Assembly: GCA_026225945.1 (NCBI GenBank)
Contig: JAMJFZ010000289.1
Location: forward strand, 4,957,001 to 5,021,000
Length of the DNA: 64,000 bases
DNA from: Cricetomys ansorgei
Lineage: Eukaryota > Chordata > Mammalia > Rodentia > Nesomyidae
Direction: 5' to 3'
The notes beneath the pieces are model-generated. The model searched no databases. It was given only the letters and a program-made list of their open reading frames with translations, and was not told where the DNA came from. Positions 1-11,860 of this stretch are shown piece after piece. Position 1 is the first letter of the stretch. Each line of letters begins with the position of its first letter. Made by a program: the position numbers and the translations under genes.

Positions 1-984
1 AATTAAATACTTGAACTTCTGAGTACATCTCTACAAATAAGCTATTATTACCAAGAAAATATATTTCTAAAGGACTTTTGGACATGGTGCTTTGACCTCC
101 AGTTAGTTCTAAGTCCTACTAAGAGTCAAATGTGCTATGGTAGTTAACATACTGACCAGGCCAGGTTTTTGTTGTTTTTTTTTTCGTTGTTGTTTTTGGT
201 CTAGAAAATCAATAGCTGCTTGTACTTCCTACTACATTGTGGATGAACTCTAGGGCAGTATCTGTCTTTATAAACTTTTGCTCACCTACTTCCCAAATCC
301 TCTTACTAGTAACAGCATATGCTTGTTTATGATAGCTTTGGCTTTTTGCTTTGTTCAGCTCTTTCTTACAAATATGTTTCTTACAAAGATATTTCTCATA
401 AATAGAATTAACATAGCATATTCTCTAGCATCCAAATGCGTGCATGTGCTTGTATGCACACATGAATTCTGTTCACGAGAGACATGTTTGTTTTTTTTTT
501 TTTGTTTGTTTGTTTACATATTGTTTCGTATCTGCTGCCAGTGTAAGAACTAATGTCTTGGCTCAATCAAGAGATGAACATTTTCAGCATGCTTGGCATC
601 CAGAAATATTTGTACTGCCTAAGAGAGCAAAAGTTCAATAATAGGAAGAACAACAAGGAATGTAATTTCCAAAAGAAAGTCAGGAATTCTCCTGGGAATT
701 TATACTACCTGCCTTTTTCTCTTTGCTGTTTAGACATGAAAGATTAATACAAAAAATAGTGGCCAGTTAAAAATGTGACAGAAAACATGATTCTCCCATC
801 TCATTTCACCTCTGCTTTTAAAGAGGACGTGTTTGCTTCATCTCTTTCATTGCCATAATGCACATGGAGACCTTGTGTGAAGGAGAGGCTCTTCCATCCT
901 TGGATTTGGCCCTGATGCCTTTGCATTCCTTTCTCTGATTTTATCGGCACTACATTACGTAGTTGGGAGCTGGTCAGATGACTT
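1..984. other. Unique AT-rich sequence, no feature recognised
   Basis: No repeat family or gene is recognised here. Short poly-T/TTTG runs occur near 168-198 and 490-515. The open frames near 278-553 and 553-747 are rich in Phe, Cys, Leu and Ile with no domain or splice context, so I treat them as chance frames. Confidence 0.6.
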
Positions 985-1041
985 TCTGCCAAGCTTGTCA
1001 ACCTGAGTTTAATTCCCCCAGACTTCACATTTCTGACTTAC

Positions 1042-1095
<54 letters not shown>
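985..1095 (+). repeat. Rodent tRNA-derived SINE 3' remnant with (CA)24 tail
   Basis: Positions 985-1020 resemble the 'gccaagcctg..gacctgagttcgatccccag' part of B2/B4-class rodent SINEs, with several substitutions. They lead into an uninterrupted (CA)n tract at about 1048-1095 (24 units), followed by an A/T-rich tail (taagtaaataaagtaataaa). The CA tract is certain; the SINE assignment is moderate because the 5' part is not recognisable. Confidence 0.6.
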
Positions 1096-1098
<3 letters not shown>

Positions 1099-1842
1099 GT
1101 AAATAAAGTAATAAAATCATATAGCAAAGAGATTTTCTCCACTGTATACTTCAGATCCTGCACAAGGAGGTTGACCAGAGTCCAGATCCCCACAACCTGT
1201 GTCAAACCCTGAGAATTCCTGAAAACCCAGCACTGTGGACAGAAACTGGAAGACAAAGAGTGGCAATTATGGACCAGGCAGTCTAGCTAGTGAGTAAGCC
1301 CCAATTTCACTGAGAGATTGTCACAAAATAGTAATGATGATGATGATGGTGATGATGACAATGATTATGATGATTATAAAATTAAATCACAGACCCAAAT
1401 GTTCACTAAACTCTTCCCCAACAATCCTTTTATATATTGCTCTTTCCCTAGTTTTTATTCTTCACTGCTTTACCTTCAATCTTATACAACCAGCTTCAAA
1501 CAAAGCAATACAAAGTATACAGCTATAGGCTCCCCATCTTCATCTCTTGAAAAGAAATGGCATAGACATCCAGAGACCCAGGATACACTGCCTGGAAACA
1601 CAAAAACACATTCTAACATGGTAGGCATTGGTTCAAAACTGACCTGCCATGCCCTGTCCTCATTGCAAGGGTTCTGACATTAGGCCACACAACTCCATGC
1701 TAATAAAAACTTGCCTTGGTTTAAAATTCTACAGCCATTCTTAGAGAATCCTGTTTGTCAATATACATTATTATCAGTTCAGTTATGTGAGATCAAGCAG
1801 GGAGGAGTTTAAGAAATGATCATCTTGGGGATCAAGTTCCAA
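1096..1842. other. Mostly unique sequence with an imperfect GAT/ATG triplet tract
   Basis: Positions 1331-1380 hold an interrupted trinucleotide repeat (gatgatgatgat with single-base variants). It generates an Asp-rich frame on the plus strand that should not be read as protein. The rest shows nothing recognisable. A T-rich run starting near 1843 belongs to the neighbouring SINE. Confidence 0.6.
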
Positions 1843-2023
1843 TTTTTTTGGGTTTTTTTTGTTTGTTTGTTTGTTTTGTTCTTGTTTTTGTTTTTGAGAC
1901 AGAGTTTCTCTGTGGTAACTCTGGCTGTCCTGGAACTCTATAGACCCGGTTGGTCTTGAACTTACAGAGATCCATCTGTTTCTGCCTCTGCTGGAACTAA
2001 AGGCAAGCACCACCACCACCCAG
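1843..2023 (-). repeat. B1 SINE (7SL-derived), full-length-like
   Basis: The plus strand reads a T-rich tail and then 'gagacagagtttctctgtg', 'ctggctgtcctggaactc', 'tggtcttgaactt', 'gcctctgctggaactaaagg' and a 3' 'caccacccagc'. This is the reverse complement of a B1 element from its A-tail to its 5' end. A 10-bp direct repeat, caagttccaa, flanks it at 1833-1842 and 2024-2033. That is the target-site duplication expected from L1-driven retrotransposition and fixes the edges well. Confidence 0.95.
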
Positions 2024-2033
2024 CAAGTTCCAA

Positions 2034-2369
2034 AATTTTAAAATTGACTTTATTATAAGAAAGTTTCACACATAAATAAAAACATCATAGACGAAAATTG
2101 ATACAGACTCAAAAAATATCTACAACTCAAAAAAATTCTCTACAGTTAGACTAGGCATTCAAAACAGAAGCTGTGGAAATTTAGATCAAATTTTACTTTC
2201 AGTATCAAATATATTGTATATACTAATCTTCTACTCATACCAATAGCTTGGCAAAAGAGGAAGAAGTAGAAGGACAGTTAGCTTTATAGCTTCATGCCCA
2301 ATTCCTGCATTCAGTCCTTTCTAAAAGCCCTAATATTTAGCTTTTCCTGTTTTCATGTTGTGCTATACC
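2034..2369. other. AT-rich sequence, no feature recognised
   Basis: I see no repeat family, RNA gene or coding signal. Its right part may contain the decayed 3' UTR of the neighbouring antisense L1, but I cannot place that edge. Confidence 0.5.
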
Positions 2370-2852
2370 TGCATATACATTTGTTTACATATATACATAT
2401 AGTTGTGGCTAGATTACATATATGAGAAAGAATATGCTGTTTTTCTCTTTAAAATTATATGACCTTGCATTGTATTATACATTTTAAATTCATTCATTTT
2501 TTTTCTGTAAGTTTTCAACATTATTTTTCCTTAGAGCTGAATTATATTGTATTTTTTTATATACAAAAATCATCATGATTGGTCCATCTGTTGATGGGCA
2601 ATTAAGTTGATTCCAATTCTTTGTTGTGGTGAACAAAAACAACAATAAACATGAGGGTGCAATATCTCTATTGTAGGGTATGGAGTTCTCTAAGTGTATG
2701 CCCAGGAGTGTAATACTAGGAACACAGGGTAGTTTTATTTTTAGTATTTTGAGAAATCTCTAAACTGATTTCCACAATGGCTATATTACTTTGCATTCCT
2801 ACCAACAGTGAGTAAGGGCTCCTTTCTCTCCAAGTCCTCTGCAGTGCTCCAA
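2370..2852 (-). mobile_element. L1 LINE fragment, antisense (3' UTR / end of ORF2)
   Basis: The plus strand carries phrases typical of the reverse complement of the L1 ORF2 3' end: 'ccatctgttgatgggcaat', 'ttgattccaattctttg', 'aataaacatgagggtgcaat', 'tgcccaggagtgtaatac', 'gatttccacaatggct' and 'cctaccaacagtgagtaag'. The reading frame is broken throughout. This is an old truncated insertion with no coding potential; the left edge is approximate. Confidence 0.85.
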
Positions 2853-3735
2853 ATTAAAGAATAAAAAGATTCATTTCATGTTCAGGTTGGACTCAAACAC
2901 AGTAACCAAAAATCTAAACTAGCAGGAGACATCATTCCATGGGTCAAGAGAAGTGTATTATTCTTTACTTGGAACTAAATGTGAGTGCGAGTTTACAGGT
3001 AAGGGACTGGAATGGTAAGATTCCTGCACTCCGGTGAACACATATTCACAACAGCAGCAACCAAACTGAGATTTTTCTGACATCCACTTCTACAGAAAGC
3101 TGCCATGGTCCCTAGCAGTGCTGAAGCCACCAATGAAGGTTTAACTGGACAGCAGCAAGGAGTATGCCAAGTGGGCTGGACTGTTAATATTTATTCCTAT
3201 AGTTATAACAATTTTATTCCTCCTTACTTTGAAAAATAGGCAAAGCATGTTTAATATTTCTTTTCTATTTAGAAATGCTTTCATGTGTCAGCTGAGTTTG
3301 TGTTGTGTTGAATGCAACTTGCGGACTCTACACTGCTGGAAGGTAATAATTATTTAGTCTCAAACACTGCTCCTAATATCACCATTTTTGTAACTAGTGA
3401 TTTGCTTTCATGATTAGGTAGGTTTTTTTAAAAAATGTACTGTATTTCTTATCCAGCCACCTACGAGCTTAAAATAATCATTTATTCATTAGCAAATTTA
3501 CCATTTGTTTTAACTGATTTTTTTTTTTGCTACTTTGAGTTTCTACAAAAGATTTCTGTTTATTCTGTTCTCATTAATTCCTAATAATAATGAACCAAAA
3601 TGTTTTCCCATGATATCTGTAACAGCTTTTTTGATGATTCCAATTCTAGTTAATTCATAACTTCCTAGTCCTAACAGATATTGGATTCTATACTATGCGT
3701 TCACTGTCAGTGAGATTATACACCCACTCTTCTGG
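2853..3735. other. Unique sequence, no feature recognised
   Basis: Apart from a poly-T run near 3520 and AT-rich patches, I recognise no repeat or gene. No frame in this stretch looks coding. Confidence 0.6.
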
Positions 3736-4082
3736 TTGTTTTATTGTTAACTTAACAGAAGCTAGAGTTATCTGGGAAGAGGAACTTCAGTGGAGAAAAT
3801 GCCCCCATCATATTGCCTGTAGACATGTCTGTGGGGCATTTTCGTCATTATTGATTGATGTGGGAGGGGCCACTTCAGTCACTGTGGTGCCATCCCTGGG
3901 CAGGTGCTCCTGAGCTGTATAAAATAACAGAGTGACAAGCATGAAGAGCAAGCCAGTAAGCAGTGTCTCTATGGTTTCTGCTTTAACTTTTAGCCCCTAG
4001 CTCTAAGTTGCTGCCTTGTATTCCTTTTATTATTGCTTTTGATCATGGGGTTTGTCACAGCAATAGACACCATAACTAGGGC
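3736..4082 (+). repeat. Rodent interspersed repeat (family name not committed)
   Basis: Phrases match a common rodent repeat: 'gagttatctgggaagagga', 'ggtgccatccctgggcaggt', 'gagcaagccagtaagcag', 'gatcatggggtttgtcaca' and 'gcaatagacaccataacta'. A plus-strand frame spanning about 3695-3913 is only a shadow of this repeat. I recognise the family by its sequence but will not guess its class. Confidence 0.75.
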
Positions 4083-5623
4083 ACCCACTAAGATTCCAAT
4101 CGTCCTGAGTACATTGCATTGGGTGGATTCCACCCACTGGGAAGTACTCTATAATTTAATCCGGGCTCACTGCTCCTGGCAGCATGCTGGCTTGGTGACA
4201 GTTAATCCGTATCTAAGTATAACTAGAGATTAAAAGTCTGGTGAGTCACAAACTAACACCTGCTTCTTCATTTAATAAGCGGGGAAATTAATTTCTTCTT
4301 GCTACTGTCTCTGTTGTCGTTCGTGGAGTCATTTCCATGAATGCCCTGGTGCAGCCCGTGATTTCCTCACTGGAAGGAAAGCAAGGGAAGCAGCTTTATG
4401 TGAATTGATGAGTGCTTGTTGATTTTCTTCTATTCCCATCAGTCATCCATGTACTATGTTTAGTGGTTTCTGGAAGGACTTACCCCAAATCACATCCATT
4501 TTCTCTGTTTAATCTTCCCTACTGGACAGTCTCTCTCTGTCTTTCCCTGCCTCTGCCACTATCTCATCTCTCTCCACCCTCTCCTCACAAATTTTATTTC
4601 ATAGATGACTTCCAACCTCCCTTAATCTTAAAATAATTAATTAACTAATAAAATTATTAAAATATTTTTAAATTTAAAAAATTTTTTAAATGTAATATCT
4701 TTAAATTTTATAATATAAAATATTAAAATTAATAAATAAAAGTAAAAAAAATAAATAATTAGCCAATAATATTTGCTATGGAATAATAAAAGATTCCCAA
4801 AATAGTTTCTTAAATTTGTCATATTTATGCATATATGTGCATATATATATATATGTGTATTGACTGTCATAAACCAATAGTGTTTAATTATTGGTCACTA
4901 TTATGTCCAGTGCATAGGAATTTGACTATGGCCTAAAAATAATTATGAATAGCATGAGGAGGAATTGGAGGAGAAAGGGGAGGAAGGGGAGGAGAACTTA
5001 TGTCAGAAGAGGAAGAGACAATGATGAGAACAGAGTAAATGCTGTGGGGTGGTGCTTAAAGGATTTTGACCCCATGCTTCCCTGTAAAATATCATTGCAT
5101 ATTGCAAGACATTCCATATGCTGGCTATCCAAATCAGTCTGTCAAATCAGTTGGCTTAACAGGATATCTGAATATTCTAGAAGTCATTATTTTTGGGAAC
5201 AAGATACAATTGTTAGAAAAAATACATTCTTAGTTTCCTTTTTTTAAGAAAACCTAAACATAAAATCCTGAAATTAAGTTATGGAACATAATTAAGTACA
5301 TGATATGAAGATAAGGAATGAATGGGAATGCATTACAAAGACTCTGCCTTCCACTCAAGCCCAGAGGGCCTTAGTAGTCTCTTGTCAGTTTGAGAAATGA
5401 CTCCTTTCCCCACTTTTGTTAAAGTAGTTTGAGATATAGAAAAACATGTGTCTTTTAAATGTAGAGTGTTTAGCTAGACTTTATAATAGTGCTTCATCAT
5501 TTTATTTTTATTAATGTGAAATTTCTCTCTCATACCCTATAATATCTCAACATTTGCACATAGTGTGCATTGACAAAATCCAATCTTTTTTTTCTCCAAC
5601 TGCTACCTACCTCCAATATACAA
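4083..5623. other. Unique and low-complexity sequence
   Basis: This holds a pyrimidine-rich patch at about 4525-4590, a very AT-rich low-complexity block at about 4630-4765, a short (TA)n/(TG)n stretch near 4845, and a purine-rich (GGA/GAA) stretch at about 4955-5020. No gene or repeat family is recognised otherwise. The purine-rich stretch gives an Arg/Lys-rich frame that is compositional. Confidence 0.6.
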
Positions 5624-5689
5624 CCACACACACATACATATATACAGGTATATAGAAACACACATACACAAACACACACATGTACACAG

Positions 5690-5732
<43 letters not shown>
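5624..5732. repeat. CA-rich microsatellite
   Basis: A degenerate CA/TA-rich stretch starts near 5624 and ends in a pure (AC)n tract at about 5696-5732. It explains the His/Thr-rich and Cys/Val-rich frames on either strand here. Confidence 0.95.
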
Positions 5733-5734
<2 letters not shown>

Positions 5735-6245
5735 TTCTTGCACCTGGTAATTACTGTTTTTATGTTAAATTCACCTTTTATGAATGTCTAGCTTTTATCA
5801 ATGCTCATTAGTTCTATTCCCCTTATTAGAAATTTTGATGTAAATTTTTCTTATGACCAAGTTGTATTCCAATGCGCATATATATGTATTTTCTTGTTCC
5901 ACACTTGATTGACAGATAATTTGGTTCCAACCTTAAGCATTATGGATAATACCACTATAAATGAGAATACTCAGAGGTCTTTTTGGTATTTTGGTATTGT
6001 TTATTTGGATGTACCCAAAAATCTTATAGCTGGGGAGTGCATCAGATCCATTTTTGTTTTTTATGAGAGCACCCTGCTCCCTTTTCAAGCATGGCTGGGT
6101 GAGAATTCCATTTCTTTTCTGGGATTTCTTAAATACTATCTTACTGGTGTGTGGCAATAAATCATTGTCATTTCCATTTTCAGTTTCCCAATGTCAAATG
6201 ATGCTGAACAGTTTTTCATTTATCTGCATATGAACAGTTTACATA
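5735..6245 (-). mobile_element. Ancient L1 (L1M-class) fragment, antisense
   Basis: The plus strand shows a decayed reverse complement of the L1 ORF2 3' region: 'tttggttccaaccttaagc', 'taccactataaatgagaat', 'ggatgtacccaaaaatc', 'atagctggggagtgcatcag' and, further on, 'tttcccaatgtcaaatgatg' followed by 'ctgaacagtttttcattt'. Divergence is high, so it is older than the Lx pieces in this window. It may start upstream of the CA microsatellite. Confidence 0.7.
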
Positions 6246-6534
6246 TATGTCCATATATATTCTATTGCTAATATATAGATTTTTACATGGTGATGATATT
6301 ATCAAGAACTTTCCATTTGTTTTCAGCCAAGAACATCAAGTTGTTCATGGCTGCAGGAAAGCCAACCCTGTAGGGTATTGCCAATTGTGGAAATTAAGTG
6401 TATTTCTACTTATAGCTTGATAGAAGTGAACATTAATTTCTCCAGTGTGGTGTGTCATCTGCAAAGTGGCAGGAAACTTGCCCTTTTCCTTTCGCCATGC
6501 ACTCTTGTGTTAAAAGTTTGAAAACAAGTAATCT
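6246..6534. other. Unique sequence, nothing recognised
   Basis: AT-rich at its left end, with no repeat, RNA or gene signal that I recognise. Confidence 0.6.
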
Positions 6535-6960
6535 GATAGTTTCTTTTCCCATTTCTGTGATGAAGTACCCTGAAAAAAAGTGGCAAGGGAGAAAGGGCTT
6601 CCTTCAGCTCACAGTCCAAGGACAGAGCCGATCATGGCAGAGAAGTCCAGGCAGCAGGAGCCTGAAAGTGCTGGTTCTATCACACTCACAAACAGGAAAC
6701 AGAGCAAGCACTGCTCCCAATCTTTCTCCTTTTGATATAGTGCACACCCAAGCCCAGGAAAGGGTGCTGTGATCTTTTCATGTGGGTCTTCCCACTTCGG
6801 TTTACCTAGTCAACTCAATCCCTCACAAGCATACCAAAGGATAAAGAATCTCTCATAGCTAAGTATCCCTCACAGATGTACAATGAGGCTTGTCTACAGG
6901 AGATTCTAGATCTTCTCAAGTTGGCATTTTATACTAACCATCACAAGTGGCTTTGTACAT
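6535..6960 (+). repeat. Rodent interspersed repeat (family name not committed)
   Basis: Recognised phrases in order: 'tctgtgatgaagtaccctg', 'cttccttcagctcacagtcc', 'atcatggcagagaagtcca', 'gtgggtcttcccacttcggt', 'aggcttgtctacaggagatt', 'ctagatcttctcaagttggc' and a 3' 'taaccatcacaa'. A second, more decayed copy lies at 51900-52226. A plus-strand frame at 6452-6772 is a shadow of it. Confidence 0.8.
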
Positions 6961-8506
6961 TACCCTGTTCAGTGGATTTACAAACATCCTGAAAACTTGA
7001 TTTTATGACAATAATTTTTGTTAGAGATTTTAGGTAACGTGATGTTTTTCCAGTGTTGTACGAGTTTCTGCATAGAGTATCTCTTAAAACTAAAATAAAA
7101 TTCCAAAGAAAGTAAAGCCTTTTTCTAAAATAGTTTCATTGAAAAGCTTGGGCATTAATATTTAAATTGTTTGACTGTTGAATCCTAATATCTATTCCAA
7201 ATACATGCCTTCCCACCAACTGATTGGAACACAGTGTCAGAGGCGCTGAGTATAGTTGAGAACGGAGTTCTGTTGTGCTGCACCTGCACAAACCTGAGTG
7301 CTGCCTGCTGGACAGACGCCGCAAGAAATTAGACACTGAATCCTAAACTGTAGCAGTGTGAGGCCCTCTCTGTCCTGCTGAGGTACACCCATGGATAGAA
7401 AAGTCCTGACTTTCCCTATGCCTGCTCCTGTGTTGCATGTCTCCAGGGTAGTTTTCTCCCCTTACAGAGATTTGTGAATCTTGTGCAGTAGCACTTGGGA
7501 TGCTCCTTTTGCAAAATCAGTCTACTCTGGAGTAAGTCCTAATGTTGTTTTTGTAATTACTTGGCATGGAAAAGTCATTGTGAAGAAGAAGCAAGACTTC
7601 TGGCCATTGTAGAACTCTCAGGGCTCTGTTTTATTTTATCTACCAATGTTTACGCAACTATGACTTGTTGCTGACAAATCCACAAAGTCATCTCTACCTT
7701 GATGGAGGCGAAGGGTTGTCTGTCATGGAACAACCAGAATGAGAAGATTCATTGCCCACGTGTCACTTGTTTTTGAGGGTATTTAGTTGTCTTCCCAGAG
7801 TTGTTGTCCCATCTTTTCCTCAGATGGTGTGTTTTTTCTTAGCCTCCACCTTATAGCTTGCCCACCACTTAGGGGCAGATTCATAGTAAGTCAATTCACA
7901 AAAAAGAGCTGTGTAAAAAGCAACATTTTATTAATTTAAAACAGGAATATAACTATCGAGCAAAATAAACATGGCCTAGGTGCAACTGGGAATTTCTTGG
8001 GGTGCATAAAATCAGACTGTGGATTGCAGTGAAGAGATTACTCTTTTACTCCAGCGTAAACCTCTCTTCTGGGGATACCTGAGGTTCCTCCTTCCTGCTG
8101 GAGGAACACATACTGCCTGGCCAGTCTCTTGGGTTTTCCCTGTGTCCATTGCTGAGTGCATATTGTTTCTGTGTTTGGGGTGTGAAGAAGCCATGTTCTG
8201 AAGCACTATGGATCTCACATCTTTAAGCTTCTCTTGTAGTCACTGGTCTTAAGATTGTTATTTCTCAAATGTATGTGCAGTCAATAAATTCAGTCATATC
8301 CCCTGTTAGTTCTTACTGTCACTTAGAAAAAATATTATAACATTAAGCTGGTGGGGGGGCTCAGTTTAGACCTTTAAATTATTAAATTATTTCAAGCTGA
8401 ATTCTAAGCCAGCACCATAATATTAAATTACTAATATTCCTTTAAATATTTTGAGTCTGTGTATTTTTTTTTCTTTTTTCTTTTATGAAAGGCTTAAAAA
8501 TTTATG

Positions 8507-8510
<4 letters not shown>
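6961..8510. other. Unique sequence, no feature recognised
   Basis: This 1.5-kb stretch is less AT-rich than its surroundings and holds no repeat I can name. Part of 7750-8290 has the feel of an old LTR (an AATAAA-like string on the minus strand near 7930), but I could not match it to a family. Overlapping short frames on both strands at about 8010-8218 have no recognisable homology. Confidence 0.5.
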
Positions 8511-8557
<47 letters not shown>

Positions 8558-8567
8558 TATGTGTGTT
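8511..8567. repeat. (GT)n microsatellite
   Basis: A pure GT tract at about 8511-8550 is followed by GTAT-interrupted units to about 8567. Confidence 0.97.
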
Positions 8568-8669
8568 TGGTGTGCACATGCACATGGGCACACACAGATA
8601 CATGCCACATAGTGTGCATAGAAGTCAAAGATACCATGCAAGTATCAATTTTCTCCATCATCTACCTGG

Positions 8670-8985
8670 ATTACAGTGGTGAGGAGCTTGGGAAATGGTT
8701 TAATTGGTAAGTAAGTGCTTTCTGTACAAATAGGAGGACCAGAGTTTAGATTTCTAACACCTATGTAAAGGCTAGGGGAAGTGCAGAAACAGGAGGACAC
8801 TTAGGCTTCACTGACCAGCCAGTGTAGCAGAAGTAGTGAGCTACAGGCTCAGTGAGAGACACTGTCTCAAATCCTATGTTGGACAAGAGACCAAGGAAGA
8901 CATTCTCATGTCTACCTCTGGCCACCACACTTGAAGACACTCATACACAGGTGCATACCAGATATACTTACAAAAAAGGAAGAAA
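8670..8985 (+). repeat. B4 SINE (ID/tRNA-like head plus B1-like body)
   Basis: The order of phrases is that of B4: 'ggaccagagtttagatttc', 'aggaggacacttaggcttca', 'ctgaccagccagtgtagca', 'gtgagagacactgtctcaaa', 'gtctacctctggccaccaca', then a short A-rich end. Length is near the B4 norm. It is moderately diverged. Confidence 0.9.
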
Positions 8986-9002
8986 GGGATAAGAAAGTAA
9001 GA

Positions 9003-9172
9003 AGTTCAGGAGGTGGCACAATTGGTAAATTGCTTGCCACACAGCATAAGAACTTGAAAAGCTCTCAGAGCCCATGTCAAAATTTCTATTTGTGCCTGAA
9101 ATCCTAGTGCTGGGATTGCTAAATCAGAAAGGTCTAAGTAAGACCCCAAACACCAGCCTTTGATCTTCATAT
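9003..9172 (+). repeat. B4 SINE, internally deleted
   Basis: The head 'aggtggcacaattggtaaat' + 'tgcttgccacacagcataag' is the B4 5' end. 'gaaatcctagtgctgggatt' is from its B1-like body. It then passes straight into the CA-rich block. Much of the 3' half is missing compared with the copy just upstream. Confidence 0.8.
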
Positions 9173-9221
<49 letters not shown>

Positions 9222-9452
9222 CACACACTCACAAACACATACTAACACATACATACGACACACTCCACACACACTCCACATACACCAAACACACACACAC
9301 ACTCACACACACTGACACCATGCACACTACACACACACATACACATATACACACACACTACACACATCCACACACTCATACTCATACATACTACATACAC
9401 ACACTAACACATATACACCACACAACCACATATAGACATTCACACACACATT
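9173..9452. repeat. Long CA-rich block, pure (CA)n then degenerate
   Basis: About 46 bp of pure CA (9173-9218) is followed by some 230 bp of interrupted CA/CT/TACA units, ending in a poly-T/poly-A junction at 9451-9467. It probably grew from the CA-rich tail of the preceding B4. The Cys/Val-rich minus-strand and His/Thr-rich plus-strand frames here are repeat shadows. Confidence 0.97.
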
Positions 9453-10344
9453 TTTTTTTAAAAAAAGAAAGTGACAAAAGAAACAATGGTCTTGTGATTG
9501 CTCAGTATAATACTTGATCAAAAATAATTTACTTGAATTGTGTTAAGTTCCTGGGGCCACTATGCTAATTATTTAATTTTAAATAAGTGCCAAGTCTGGA
9601 AGGTTGTGCTGGAGTAGACCTGATGAGGTAGAGTTAGCAAGAAAATGACTAAATACAATAGAAGAAAATATGGATTTATTTACATGTACTGTAAACTCTC
9701 TGCTAATAATGTCTTTTGAGGAAAAATTTATATCACTATAATACTAATATCTACAAGCACTGAGAGATAACAAAATCATCTTCTACCAGGTTTTCTCCTA
9801 AGCCTGGTTTTCTGACATTAATATTCAGTTCAGTCCCTCACCAGTGTCTAATCATAGAAAAAAGATCAGATTGGCAAAGTGTTGCAGTTGGGTAAAAAAA
9901 ATTCTATGTGTAATTGTAATAAAAACTGCATCAGCAATAGCAATGACTTTTGAAATCTTTTCAAAGTGCCTATTTGGCTTAAAAATCACAGAGCTAATAC
10001 AGAATATCAGGCAGAAGCCAAATTCTAGGGTAACACAATTTGGCGAGGTTGCTATTTGATTGAGCAACTGAGCCACAGTTGACTACAGGACAAGCATGTA
10101 GGTAAAGCTCGTAGACTCATGGAATCTGTGTTTAAAGCAGATGCTTTATTTTCAGGAGCTAAGCCAAAGCAGAAGGGCACATTCCTGGTTACTCTGTCTT
10201 CACAAGGCTTTAAAAATTTAATTCTTTTGGCTTGTTTGGGCAAATTAATACACATCTGGTATTGATCTGTTTCCTATCATAAAAATTATTTTGAATTATT
10301 TGTGTTTTTGCTGCAATCCTGTAAAAACCTTCATGTTTGAGGAG
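9453..10344. other. Unique sequence, no feature recognised
   Basis: No repeat or gene is recognised. Short frames on opposite strands at about 9844-10076 overlap and have no domain. Confidence 0.6.
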
Positions 10345-10560
10345 ATGGTGATAGTGACGGTGACGATGATGCTGGTGATCATAATAAATACTGGTGCACT
10401 GAGTACTTTTGCTGTATCAGACACTGTGTTCAAAGATATACATATACCTTTGTGTGTAGCCATTAGGAAGGTGCCGTGGTTTGATCCATTTTACAAACCA
10501 AGTACACAGAAGCAAAGAAGAATAACAATTTTTAAGCACCCAAGAGAAAAATCAGTTATT
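10345..10560 (+). repeat. MIR-like ancient SINE
   Basis: Decayed MIR phrases: 'ataataaatactggtgcac', 'tgagtacttttgctgtatca', 'gacactgtgttcaaagata', 'gatccattttacaaacca' and 'cacagaagcaaagaagaata'. A 102-codon plus-strand frame across it is a shadow. Confidence 0.6.
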
Positions 10561-11509
10561 GAACTAGCAGAATACCTTCCTGAAACTATGACTGAATAAT
10601 AACCTATTCTGGATATTACTGCGTCCTTAACACAGGGCCTTCGACCCCCACTGCAAACTAAAATCAGCTCTTAGTATTTTTATTGCTTGTCTTTTTGGTT
10701 CTTGGCTGATTTATAGATGAAAGCTGACTGAACCTAAAGTTTCCCAGAGAGTAGTTGCCGGGGTCAGATCTATTTTATTTTAAACATCTTTTATTCAATT
10801 GTCATATTGGAGTGAGTTTAATCAAAATTTTTTACTTGTTGAAGAAGATTGTGTTTCTACTTTATTAATGAAACCCGAGTTGCAATATACAGGACATATA
10901 CGCTTAGATACTGCTTTCAACATGGGAAATTCTAAGTACTGTCTGTAAGTCGGTTGCTGTTGGGAGTCTAGACTAATTCACAATTCCATTCTCTCACAGA
11001 GTTTCTTATCAAATAAAATTAAGAATTTGAGAATGCTAGGCAGTTCGGCCCCAGCCTTCACCATCAAATGTTCACATACTTATCAACTGGACACTATTCT
11101 TTTAAAAAATATATGCTACAAACTATTAAGAATCCCCTATTTGTTTAAATCACCACTATCACTTTTCAAACACACTGACAAATTAATGTTTTCCTTTTAA
11201 TTAAATTTTGACCTCATGTATGTGTATGAAAATAGTGGTCTACCAAGTGTCATGAAGCCAAGAAGTAGCATATTAGAGAGCATGTGTATTATTCTTATAG
11301 CTAAAGTTGAGCTTCAAGTCTTCATTTGGACTGATGGGTTTTATATACTTATTCTGATATGAGATATCATATGACCACTTTGAGTCACTGGGATTGTGTG
11401 TGTGTGTTACAAAGTAACCTATATAGGATCAAAGCTATCTCTGTGGGTCTCTTTAAGCACAAGGCCCTAGATTCTTCTGTTTCTATAGGGTCAACACCAC
11501 TCTGCATGA
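10561..11509. other. Unique sequence, no feature recognised
   Basis: AT-rich single-copy-looking sequence with a short (TG)n at about 11396-11407. Nothing else is recognised. Confidence 0.6.
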
Positions 11510-11860
11510 ACTCATTATGCCTCTCCTGACTTCCTTAGCCGATATTCCTGCTGCATGGCTTTATACACATATGCTTCTGAAGTGCTTTTCTCTGACTTTC
11601 TGTTACTCTGCATCTACTATTTTAAACCTGTATTCTCTCTCTCCTACAAAACCTTTTATTATTTTAGCTCCCACTGCTTTCTTTTCTGATTGTCTCTGTA
11701 TTCTGTGTCACCCTCTTTCAAATGTGCTAATCTTACCTTCCCAAGTACATTTCAAATGTATCTAAAGGCAGGAATGTGGTCTTAACAGCTTTTGTATCCC
11801 CCTTCAAGAGAGCGTGCATTGCATAAATGCTTGAAATGTGCTGCATTGAGTCCGTTCTTA
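11510..11860 (+). mobile_element. L2 LINE 3' end (ancient)
   Basis: A pyrimidine-rich stretch (11510-11750) is followed by the typical L2 3' end in decayed form: 'ctaaaggcaggaatgtggtc', 'cttttgtatcccccttcaag' and 'tgcataaatgcttgaaatgt'. These match the family pattern of 'gagggcaggaactgtgtc..ttgtatccc..aataaatgtttgttga'. The left limit is soft. Confidence 0.7.

Noticed and set aside
1318..1677. 119-codon plus-strand frame with an Asp-rich start
   Set aside because: The Asp run is the GAT triplet repeat; the rest has no domain.
7750..8290. Possible old LTR or processed pseudogene
   Set aside because: No family phrase, terminal dinucleotides, poly-A tail or target-site duplication could be identified.
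9006..9521. Cys/Val- and His/Thr-rich frames
   Set aside because: Simple translation of CA/GT microsatellites.
10291..10599. 102-codon plus-strand frame
   Set aside because: Covers a MIR-like SINE and a GAT-rich patch.
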